Shown here piece after piece: positions 6,784 through 12,053 of a stretch of 17,389 bases of DNA; position 1 is the first letter of the stretch; the number at the start of each line of letters is the position of its first letter. The stretch spans positions 1-17,389 of the forward strand of contig JAFUPT010000111.1 in assembly GCA_017481065.1 (NCBI GenBank), given 5' to 3'. The notes beneath the pieces were generated by a model. It was not told where the DNA came from, made no database searches, and saw only the letters and a program-made list of their open reading frames with translations. The translations under genes and the position numbers were made by a program. This stretch comes from Clostridia bacterium (GTDB taxonomy: Bacteria > Bacillota_A > Clostridia > Christensenellales > Aristaeellaceae).

Positions 6784-6882
6784 GCATGGGATTCTTAAGG
6801 GACAATGTCCCTTAAGCAGGATGCAGGGACAGCGTCCCTGCATGGGTTCCACGGGACAGCGTCCCTTGGCGTCTCCCCCCAT
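6784..6882 (+). repeat. Modular palindromic repeat, locus B right arm (type II, plus orientation)
   Basis: Starting at the last T of the terminator, GCATGGGATT leads into CTTAAGGGAC (6794-6803), loop AAT, GTCCCTTAAG. Next comes ATGCAGGGAC (6821-6830), loop AGC, GTCCCTGCAT (6834-6843), then GGGAC (6853-6857), loop AGC, GTCCC. It ends with a GGCGTCTCCCCCC tail resembling the ends of loci C and D. Bases 6784-6820 are the exact reverse complement of 15153-15189. No coding content. Confidence 0.8.
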
Positions 6883-6933
6883 TTTCTTGTCATATTCTGC
6901 CGCGATTGTGAATATATTTTATAATATAGATAT

Positions 6934-6974
6934 TTATTTCGAAATTATTACAAAGTGATTGAATTCCGAAATAA
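6934..6974. promoter_or_regulatory. Inverted repeat bracketing the -35 box, candidate operator
   Basis: TTATTTCG (6934-6941) and CGAAATAA (6967-6974) are perfect 8-base inverted repeats 25 bases apart. They flank the TTGAAT -35 element of the SleB-like gene. The first arm lies in a fully palindromic ATTTCGAAAT (6936-6945). A dimeric regulator could bind here. The AT-rich context means chance is not excluded. Confidence 0.35.
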
Positions 6975-6987
6975 AGAGTGGTATAAT
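6959..6987 (+). promoter_or_regulatory. Promoter of the SleB-like gene
   Basis: TTGAAT (6959-6964), 17-base spacer, perfect TATAAT (6982-6987). Transcription would start near 6994, only a few bases ahead of the AGGGAGG ribosome site (7001-7007), giving a very short leader. Confidence 0.8.
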
Positions 6988-7016
6988 ATTCCAAGATAGA
7001 AGGGAGGTTGGTGCGT

Positions 7017-7439
7017 ATGCGGAAGATGATCGCGGCTGCTGTGCTGCTTGCGCTGCTGGTGTGCGCGCTGGTTCCCTCCGTGAGCTTCACCGAAGACAGG
7101 GACACCATCCTGCTGGCGCGCACGATTTATGCGCTGGGCAAGGCGGAAAGCTATGAAACCAAGCTGGCCCTGGGCACGGTGGTGATGAACCGGCTGGAAA
7201 ACAATTGGTTCGCCGACAGCCTGGGAGAAGTGCTCCGCGACCAGCAGCAGTTCCCCTCCGGCAGCCGCTACGATGACGACAGCCTGCGTGCCGCCCATGA
7301 GGTGCTCTCCGGCAAGCGCACGCTGGATTCCAGCGCCCTGTATTACCAGAGCGCCGATGCAAGCCGCAGCTGGGGCAGCGAAAACCGAGTGGACAGCGTA
7401 GGCGGCTACAACTTCTACTCCGAAAGCGGCAACGTGTGA
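7017..7439 (+). CDS. Secreted SleB-family (Hydrolase_2) cell wall hydrolase-like protein
   Basis: SleB-family proteins are peptidoglycan lytic enzymes best known from spore cortex breakdown. From the ATG nine bases after AGGGAGG the product has 140 residues; in-frame TTG (7008) and GTG (7011) codons sit too close to that site. Residues 1-22 form a signal peptide. The rest covers the family core: L-L-A-R-T-I-Y (32-38), the A-L-G-T-V-V-M-N-R-L helix (51-60), D-Q-Q-Q-F (75-79), A-A-H-E-V-L-S-G (92-99), A-L-Y-Y (107-110) and V-G-G-Y-N-F-Y (128-134). Where relatives have Y-x-E-A-R-G-E, this has Y-A-L-G-K-A-E, so the first Glu, generally taken as catalytic, is Leu40. It stands alone between repeat loci B and C, without the N-terminal peptidoglycan-binding domain of SleB. 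Confidence 0.7.
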   Translation: MRKMIAAAVLLALLVCALVPSVSFTEDRDTILLARTIYALGKAESYETKLALGTVVMNRLENNWFADSLGEVLRDQQQFPSGSRYDDDSLRAAHEVLSGKRTLDSSALYYQSADASRSWGSENRVDSVGGYNFYSESGNV

Positions 7440-7470
7440 GGGTGAGTCCAAGGAACGCTGTCGCCAAATC
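7437..7470 (-). repeat. Degenerate type II-like module, locus C left arm
   Basis: Read on the minus strand, GGCGACAGCGTTCCTTGG and the following ACTCACCC parallel the outer end of the locus B right arm (GGGACAGCGTCCCTTGG then CGTCTCCCCC). It points away from the central hairpins at 7478-7538, keeping the outward symmetry seen at locus B. It is worn, with stem mismatches. Confidence 0.45.
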
Positions 7471-7477
7471 CCCGTAA

Positions 7478-7504
7478 GCGATGCTTCGCATCGCAGGAAT
7501 ATTT
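7478..7504 (+). terminator. Hairpin after the SleB-like gene
   Basis: GCGATGC (7478-7484), loop TTC, GCATCGC (7488-7494), followed by AGGAATATTTT. It is a moderate terminator candidate for the plus-strand gene. The stronger one follows at 7506-7538. Confidence 0.5.
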
Positions 7505-7505
7505 T

Positions 7506-7538
7506 AAAAAATCGATCCCGATCCGGGATCGATTTTTT
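7506..7538. terminator. Strong bidirectional Rho-independent terminator
   Basis: AAAAAATCGATCCCG (7506-7520), loop ATC, CGGGATCGATTTTTT (7524-7538) is a perfect 15-bp stem with U-tracts in both directions. It lies between the convergent SleB-like gene and ispE and serves both, and forms the centre of repeat locus C. Confidence 0.88.
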
Positions 7539-7542
7539 ATTC

Positions 7543-7656
7543 TGAGGGGTCCAGGGGAAATCATTTCCCCTGGTGGGGTTCTTAGGGGCAACACCCCTAA
7601 GCAGGGTGCAGGAACAGCATCCATGCCGTGGTCAGGGGCAGCGCCCCAGCATCCCC
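7543..7656 (+). repeat. Modular palindromic repeat, locus C right arm (type I)
   Basis: After the terminator and TATTCT comes GAGGGGT, then the 11-bp stem CCAGGGGAAAT (7551-7561) with its complement (7563-7573). A GGGGTT spacer follows, then CTTAGGGG (7581-7588), loop CAACA, CCCCTAAG (7594-7601). A decayed GCAGGAACAGCATCC module, then GGGGC (7635-7639), loop AGC, GCCCC lead to an AGCATCCCCC tail close to the ispE stop. Gene-free. Confidence 0.75.
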
Positions 7657-7663
7657 CGGCGGC

Positions 7664-8506
7664 TCATCCACCAATTGTCCGGGTGTAAATCGCGCCGGGA
7701 ACCTCGGACGCCGCGCTGCGGGCGGCTTCCTCGGTATCAAAGGCGGCAAATACGGTGGAACCGCTGCCGGTCATGCGGGCAAAACCCGCGCCGAGGCTGC
7801 GGAAGCGGTTCAGAATTTCGCCGATCTCCGGCATGAGGGAGATGGCCGGGGCCTCGAGTCCATTCTGGGAGAGCCGCTGGGCTTCGGCGAGCTTTCCGGC
7901 ATTCAGGGCGGCGGCGAGGGCATCGCCATCCAGCTGGGTCATGGGATAGCCGCCGGCATTCCACGCCTGGAAAACCGCCGGGGTGGAGAGCCCGCCGCCG
8001 GGAGTGACCATGGCGAGATGGATTGCCGGGGAATTTTCGTAGGGCTCGACAATTTCGCCGATGCCCCGCACCCGGCAAAGCCCGGGATGCATGCAGTAAG
8101 GCACATCCGCGCCCAGCTTTTCGCCGATGCGCATCAAGGTATGCAGCGGCAGGCGCAGATTCCACAGCCGGTTCAGCGCCAGGAGGGTGGCCGCGCAATC
8201 CGCACTGCCGCCGCCGAGGCCCGCCCGGGAAGGAATATTCTTCTTCAAAGTGATCCGCGCGCCCTTTCGGCAGCCGAGGGCATCGTTCAGCGCATTCGCT
8301 GCCCGGAGCACGAGGTTGTTGCCGCCGGAGGGCACATGCCTTCCATCCGCCTGCAGGGTGAGCCAGCGCGCGGGTTCAAAGCTCAGCTCATCGCTGAGCT
8401 CGATGCGCTGCATCAGCATGTCCAGCTCGTGGTAGCCGTTGTCCCGCTCGCCGCAGATGGCCAGCGACCAGTTGATCTTCGCGTATGCGTGTATGGTGAG
8501 TTTCAT
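7664..8506 (-). CDS. ispE: 4-diphosphocytidyl-2-C-methyl-D-erythritol kinase
   Basis: It phosphorylates CDP-methylerythritol with ATP in the MEP route to isoprenoid precursors. The 280 residues and GHMP-kinase fold match IspE. Key sites are A-Y-A-K-I-N (7-12, Lys10), G-Y-H-E-L-D (24-29), the glycine-rich ATP loop I-P-S-R-A-G-L-G-G-G-S-A-D (91-103), G-A-D-V-P (132-136, catalytic Asp134) and a C-terminal M-T-G-S-G-S-T-V-F-A. The start at 8506 gives the family-typical N-terminus and lies one base after the stop of the upstream small membrane protein, implying translational coupling. A longer frame from 8545 would only add residues overlapping that gene. It is last in a five-gene minus-strand operon and ends before the terminator at 7506-7538. 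Confidence 0.92.
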   Translation of the reverse strand: MKLTIHAYAKINWSLAICGERDNGYHELDMLMQRIELSDELSFEPARWLTLQADGRHVPSGGNNLVLRAANALNDALGCRKGARITLKKNIPSRAGLGGGSADCAATLLALNRLWNLRLPLHTLMRIGEKLGADVPYCMHPGLCRVRGIGEIVEPYENSPAIHLAMVTPGGGLSTPAVFQAWNAGGYPMTQLDGDALAAALNAGKLAEAQRLSQNGLEAPAISLMPEIGEILNRFRSLGAGFARMTGSGSTVFAAFDTEEAARSAASEVPGAIYTRTIGG

Positions 8507-8507
8507 A

Positions 8508-8870
8508 TCAGATGGATTCGATGATGGGCAGCTGGTGCACCACATCGTTCCTTCCGCTGAGAATCAGGATGAGGATGAGCGCGATGGCCGCTGCCAGCAC
8601 GATTACAGCAACGGCAATCTTTCCGCCGCGCTTCTTCTTTGCCCTGCGGCGGGATTTGCTCTGGCGGGCTGCTTCCGGCGCGGGACGGCGAGTATAGCTG
8701 TCTCCCCCATCGCGCATGGAGGGCCGCTTGTTCTCCTCATAGCCCACGCGGGAGCGGTAGCTGCCCGCAGGCTGGCTGCGGTAGGAGCCGGTGGGGCGCC
8801 GGCGGGACGCATCCTGGGAATTGCCGAAGCGGCCTTCATAGGCGCTTCTGCCGGGCTGCTGTCTGTTCAT
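8508..8870 (-). CDS. Small basic single-pass membrane protein, unknown function
   Basis: This 120-residue protein has no recognisable family. Residues 1-80 are polar, rich in Arg, Gly, Ser and Tyr and probably disordered, with a short internal repeat (G-S-Y-R-S at 28-32 and 37-41). A strongly basic run, S-K-S-R-R-R-A-K-K-K-R (71-81), precedes one hydrophobic helix at about 84-104 (IAVAVIVLAAAIALILILIL). A 16-residue tail follows. By the positive-inside rule the long N-terminus is cytoplasmic. GAGGAG lies 8 bases before the ATG. It sits between the double zinc-ribbon gene and ispE in one operon, suggesting membrane tethering of an RNA, DNA or protein partner, which is inference only. Confidence 0.65.
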   Translation of the reverse strand: MNRQQPGRSAYEGRFGNSQDASRRRPTGSYRSQPAGSYRSRVGYEENKRPSMRDGGDSYTRRPAPEAARQSKSRRRAKKKRGGKIAVAVIVLAAAIALILILILSGRNDVVHQLPIIESI

Positions 8871-8899
8871 GAGATCAGCTCCTCTGTAAGGATAGGTTC

Positions 8900-9460
8900 T
8901 TAGTCGGCCTCAAAGTCGTCCGGGGCTTCGTCGGAGTCATCCTGCACGGGGGCAGGCGCGGGCTTCACGGGAGCCGCGGGCGCGGGCGTTCCATCATAAT
9001 TATGGCCGCAGACATCGCAGAAGCGGTCTCCATCCTTCTTCATCGCGCCGCATTCCGGGCAGTAGCACACATTTTCCACAGCGGGCGCGCTTTCCGTCTC
9101 AGGGGCAGGTTCCGGCATGCGGCGGCCGCAAGCGGAGCAGAATTTGGCGTCCTTCGCGGCCACAGCGCCGCAGGCGGGGCAGCGGTTCTGGTTGCGGATC
9201 TGCAGCTTCTGGCGCTCGAGGGTTTCCAGGCGCTCCCGCAGCTCCAGCGCCTTTTCGCAGAGCGGGGCTATTTCCTGAATGTTCCCGCCCTTGCTATCCA
9301 CATAGAGGCGGCCGATCTGCTCGTAGATATCGGCCAGTTCATTTGCGATGGAGCGGCTCTCGCTGGCGATGCGGCCGATTTCCACGCCGTCCTTGGTCTT
9401 GTTGCTTACGGACTGCGCCGCGCTGGCGAACAGTTCCTTGAAATCATTGAAAAATGCCAT
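8900..9460 (-). CDS. Double zinc-ribbon protein with N-terminal coiled coil
   Basis: This 186-residue protein has a helical, probably coiled-coil N-terminus (about 1-90). Two zinc ribbons follow: C-P-A-C-G...F-C-S-A-C-G (Cys94, 97, 108, 111) and C-P-E-C-G...F-C-D-V-C-G (Cys134, 137, 148, 151). They are separated by a Pro/Glu/Ala linker and followed by an acidic Pro/Ala tail (D-D-S-D-E-A-P-D-D-F-E-A-D). Proteins of this layout are common in Clostridia and usually annotated only as zinc-ribbon domain proteins. It has a GGAGGG ribosome site. Upstream is the VTT protein (27-base gap) and downstream the basic membrane protein (29-base gap). Its acidic tail could pair with the basic neighbour, but no evidence beyond charge supports this. 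Confidence 0.72.
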   Translation of the reverse strand: MAFFNDFKELFASAAQSVSNKTKDGVEIGRIASESRSIANELADIYEQIGRLYVDSKGGNIQEIAPLCEKALELRERLETLERQKLQIRNQNRCPACGAVAAKDAKFCSACGRRMPEPAPETESAPAVENVCYCPECGAMKKDGDRFCDVCGHNYDGTPAPAAPVKPAPAPVQDDSDEAPDDFEAD

Positions 9461-9487
9461 GCTGTTTCCCTCCTGTTCGGGGCAGTT

Positions 9488-10192
9488 TTATTTATCCTGC
9501 GGCGAATGCCGCTTCTGTATCCAACGGTAAATCAACAGGCCCGCGCCGCTGACAGCCAGGCTGGCGGCGAAGACCACGATGGCGAAGATATAGCTCTTGG
9601 TGCCCAGCGCATTGCCGCCCACTGTGGAGCTGACGATGGATGGAATCCGGCCCAGCGAGCAGATGAGCAGCCATGTGCCCAGCTTCATATCGGTGAGGCC
9701 GGCAAAGTAGCAGAGCAGGTCCTTGGGGGTGCCGGGAATGGAAAATATGATGAGGAAGAGTATATTCCGGCGGCGGTTGCTCTGCAGGAAGCGCAGGGAA
9801 CGCAGCTTTTCCCGGGAGAAAAACACCTCCACCAGCTTCACGCCGAAGCGCCGCACCAGGCCGAACACGACGAGGCTGCCCAGCGTGGCCGCGCCCATGC
9901 AGAGGAGGGTTCCTTCTAGCGCGCCGAAGGCATAGCCGCCGGCGATTTCCAGCGGTTCGCCGGGGATGAGCGCCACCAGCACCTGCAGCACCACCATGCC
10001 CACATAGGCGATCCTGCCAACAATGCCGCGCTGCTGCACCCAATCCCGGAAGAATTCCGGCTCGTTCACCAGCCGCAGCATGGGCTTTCCGATGCGGAAG
10101 AAAAGGAAGCCTGCGGCCAGCAGGAGCAGCGCGATGATGATAATGCCAGCGATGCGCTGCCGGCGCAGGCCGGGATTATTTTCTTTATCCAT
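9488..10192 (-). CDS. VTT-domain (TVP38/TMEM64, DedA-like) membrane protein
   Basis: This 234-residue integral membrane protein has an N-terminal helix at about 13-33. The VTT (SNARE-associated/DedA) core contains V-A-L-I-P-G-E-P-L-E-I-A-G-G-Y-A-F-G-A-L-E-G and, later, F-S-I-P-G-T-P-K-D-L-L-C-Y-F-A-G-L-T, both hallmark re-entrant-loop segments. Two or three more helices follow, with a short basic tail. DedA/VTT proteins are linked to lipid flipping and envelope homeostasis; the bacterial TVP38 branch is less well defined. It starts 10 bases after the EamA transporter gene, with an AAGG overlapping that stop as the likely ribosome site, so it is co-transcribed. Confidence 0.82.
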   Translation of the reverse strand: MDKENNPGLRRQRIAGIIIIALLLLAAGFLFFRIGKPMLRLVNEPEFFRDWVQQRGIVGRIAYVGMVVLQVLVALIPGEPLEIAGGYAFGALEGTLLCMGAATLGSLVVFGLVRRFGVKLVEVFFSREKLRSLRFLQSNRRRNILFLIIFSIPGTPKDLLCYFAGLTDMKLGTWLLICSLGRIPSIVSSTVGGNALGTKSYIFAIVVFAASLAVSGAGLLIYRWIQKRHSPQDK

Positions 10193-10202
10193 AATGATTA
10201 CC

Positions 10203-11093
10203 TTACAGGTTCAGCAAAATGAGGCCAACCAAGCCCGAAGCCAGCATGATTAATCCTCGGCGGTTCACCTTTTCCTTATACAGCAGAATACCCAGCAGCC
10301 ACATCACCAGCACCAGCGCGCCCTGGCGGAGCGGGAAGAATACCACGCCCGGCAGCAGGGTGAGGGACAGGATGGTGAAGCAATTGCCGCCTGCGGTGCC
10401 AACGCCGATGCCGGCGCAGGTCCATGCGAAGTGGAGCGCTTCCTTCCTGGAGGAAACCAGCTTGCCTTCCCGGCTGCGCAGGCTAAAATAGACCAGCAGC
10501 GCGAGGGAGATCACCATGCTGACGAGGCTGGTCCAGAAGGTAAAGGTGACGGAATCGGTGGATGCGGAGGCCCGGCTCATCATGCCCTGCAGGATGGAGA
10601 GGAAGCTATCGCCGATGAAGGCGAGGGCGGTGAAGAGCACCCAGCGCTTCTTATTCCAGCTGCGCTTATCCGCCTCGGAAGGCGCGCCGGTATCGCCCGA
10701 GCTGAGGGCCATCATAAAGAGGATGCAGGCAAAACCGACGCCCTTGGGCAGGGTCATCCGCTCATTCCAGGCGATGATGCCATAAATGGTGGGAACCACC
10801 AGCGAGGAATTCTGGATCAGCAGGGTGATGCCCATGTGGCCGGAATTCATGGCGATGGTCATGGACATGAGGGTGAGCACGAAAAACGCGCCGAAGGCGA
10901 TCACGATGGCGACGCCCGCACCGGAAATTGCCTGTGCGCCGCCGAGGCAGGCCATGATGGCGGTGACGATGGCGGTGGCCACGAAGGTCATCGCCGCCTG
11001 CGCGCGCAGGGTGCCGGGAAAGCGGCGTCCGTATTCCTTGCAGCAGAGATTCTGCAGAGCGAATGCCAGGATCGTGAGTATGGCGAAATGCAT
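10203..11093 (-). CDS. EamA/DMT-superfamily transporter
   Basis: A 296-residue membrane protein with about ten hydrophobic helices in two halves, the usual DMT drug/metabolite transporter layout. The N-half includes V-I-A-F-G-A-F-F-V-L-T-L-M-S-M-T-I-A-M-N-S-G and V-V-P-T-I-Y-G-I-I-A-W-N-E-R-M-T. The C-half includes G-A-L-V-L-V-M-W-L-L-G-I-L-L-Y-K-E-K-V-N-R-R-G-L, a classic EamA ending. Substrate unknown. The ATG at 11093 has GGAGG six bases ahead. The ATG two codons earlier abuts GGAGG directly, and the frame from 11156 adds 21 residues lying over the promoter. It leads the operon continuing to ispE. Confidence 0.82.
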   Translation of the reverse strand: MHFAILTILAFALQNLCCKEYGRRFPGTLRAQAAMTFVATAIVTAIMACLGGAQAISGAGVAIVIAFGAFFVLTLMSMTIAMNSGHMGITLLIQNSSLVVPTIYGIIAWNERMTLPKGVGFACILFMMALSSGDTGAPSEADKRSWNKKRWVLFTALAFIGDSFLSILQGMMSRASASTDSVTFTFWTSLVSMVISLALLVYFSLRSREGKLVSSRKEALHFAWTCAGIGVGTAGGNCFTILSLTLLPGVVFFPLRQGALVLVMWLLGILLYKEKVNRRGLIMLASGLVGLILLNL

Positions 11094-11127
11094 GTTCATC
11101 CTCCGTAAAGCGGTATTTCTCAAGTAT

Positions 11128-11156
11128 ATTGTATCATATCCAGGCGGCGCTTGCAA
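11128..11156 (-). promoter_or_regulatory. Promoter of the EamA-to-ispE operon
   Basis: On the minus strand: TTGCAA (11151-11156), 17-base spacer, TACAAT (11128-11133). It is the only good promoter seen ahead of the five minus-strand genes. Start point near 11121, about 28 bases before the ATG at 11093. Confidence 0.7.
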
Positions 11157-11308
11157 TCACCGCCATGGTTGCGCGGCAGCGGCTACGGCGTTTGTAAAAT
11201 TACGATCAATTTTGTTATACGCACAGTCAATGTACGTTAAATAACGGCGATTCCGAAAACTAAACACAAAATCGTTCGTACCAGTTCGAACATTATCCCA
11301 GATTCAAC
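11157..11308. other. Gene-free spacer between divergent operons
   Basis: No credible gene. A short dyad, AAAATT (11196-11201) with AATTTT (11208-11213), and a GTTCGAAC palindrome (11284-11291) are present. Either could be a regulator site for the purine operon. I do not see a PurR-type box pair with confidence. Confidence 0.4.
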
Positions 11309-11338
11309 TTGACGTTGAGGGCAGGATGATGTTACACT
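11309..11338 (+). promoter_or_regulatory. Promoter of the purine operon and its leader RNA
   Basis: TTGACG (11309-11314), 18-base spacer, TACACT (11333-11338) with an extended -10 TG at 11330-11331. Start point near 11345. This leaves about 180 bases before purE, far more than a ribosome site needs. Confidence 0.6.
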
Positions 11339-11344
11339 GAAGCT

Positions 11345-11482
11345 GCACGAAAAAAGGCCTTTCTTTGTAACCGGCGGGTTTGTGTGGCGCACCACAGAGG
11401 AGCAAAGAATGTTTGGATCTATCCTTTGCCGACCATCTGGGCACACTCAGCTCGCAGGAGTATGGGGTGCCTTTTGTTATCC
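11345..11482 (+). ncRNA. Structured purine-operon leader, possible 6S-like RNA
   Basis: The leader folds into one long imperfect rod. AAAAGGC (11352-11358) pairs with GCCTTTT (11469-11475). After an asymmetric bubble, GCGGG (11374-11378) pairs with CTCGC (11451-11455), GTGTG (11382-11386) with CACAC (11442-11446), CAGAGG (11395-11400) with CCATCTG (11433-11439) and GCAAAG (11402-11407) with CTTTGC (11424-11429). A competing hairpin, TGTGG/CCACA (11383-11396), excludes the GTGTG pairing. The rod plus bubble resembles 6S RNA, which I recall lying near purE in some lineages, though the length (about 135) is short. A cis-regulatory leader is the alternative. I see no purine- or PRPP-riboswitch core. 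Confidence 0.42.
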
Positions 11483-11489
11483 ATTTCCG

Positions 11490-11513
11490 GCCCGGAAGGC
11501 CGGGCAATTGTTT
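11490..11513 (+). terminator. GC-rich hairpin just upstream of the purE ribosome site
   Basis: GCCCGG (11490-11495), loop AAGG, CCGGGC (11500-11505), then AATTGTTT. It could end the leader RNA as a weak terminator or attenuator. The U-tract is poor and GGAGG for purE follows at 11514-11518, so partial read-through would be needed. Confidence 0.4.
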
Positions 11514-11523
11514 GGAGGTATAT

Positions 11524-12018
11524 ATGCGCAAAGTTGGTATTGTAATGGGAAGCGACAGCGACCTGCCCATCATCCGCAAGGCTACCGACACCCTTTCCTC
11601 TCTGGGCATTCCCTATGAGGTACATATTTATTCCGCCCATCGCACGCCCGCGGAAGCCCGGGATTTTGCCTGCTCCGCCCGTGAAAAGGGTTTTGGCGCA
11701 ATCATTGCCGCCGCAGGCATGGCCGCCCACCTGGCCGGTGCCATCGCCGCAAACACCACGCTGCCGGTGATCGGCATTCCCTGCAAATCCAGCAACCTGG
11801 ACGGCATGGACGCCCTGCTCTCCACCGTGCAGATGCCCACCGGCATTCCGGTGGCCACGGTCGCCATCAACGGCGGCGCGAACGCAGCCCTGCTGGCCGC
11901 GCAGATCCTGGCGGTTGAGGACGGCGAGCTGGCCGCGAAGCTCGATAAGAAGCGCGCGGATGACGCAGCCAAGGTGCTCGAAAAGGATGCGAAGATCGCC
12001 GCCGAGCTGAACCAGTAA
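11524..12018 (+). CDS. purE: N5-carboxyaminoimidazole ribonucleotide mutase (PurE)
   Basis: It moves the carboxyl group of N5-CAIR to give CAIR in purine synthesis. The 164 residues match class I PurE. Motifs are G-S-D-S-D (9-13), the catalytic-loop [19 protein letters not shown] and [23 protein letters not shown]. The start has GGAGG five bases upstream and gives the family-standard [12 protein letters not shown] longer in-frame reading from 11380 runs through the structured leader and is rejected. It is the first gene of the purine operon. PurK, which normally makes N5-CAIR for class I PurE, is not in this window. Confidence 0.95.
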   Translation: MRKVGIVMGSDSDLPIIRKATDTLSSLGIPYEVHIYSAHRTPAEARDFACSAREKGFGAIIAAAGMAAHLAGAIAANTTLPVIGIPCKSSNLDGMDALLSTVQMPTGIPVATVAINGGANAALLAAQILAVEDGELAAKLDKKRADDAAKVLEKDAKIAAELNQ

Positions 12019-12053
12019 TTGTTTCCCAGAAATTCAGATAAGGAGATAATCGA

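Noticed and set aside
6784..6882. CRISPR array
   Set aside because: The repeats are palindromic modules of different sequence with short, non-uniform spacing, no equal-length unique spacers and no cas genes.
11345..11513. Purine, PRPP or ppGpp riboswitch ahead of purE
   Set aside because: I could not find the conserved core elements of these classes. The position alone is not evidence.
11380..11523. In-frame N-terminal extension of purE from a GTG
   Set aside because: It would translate the structured leader. GGAGG and the family-standard N-terminus support 11524.
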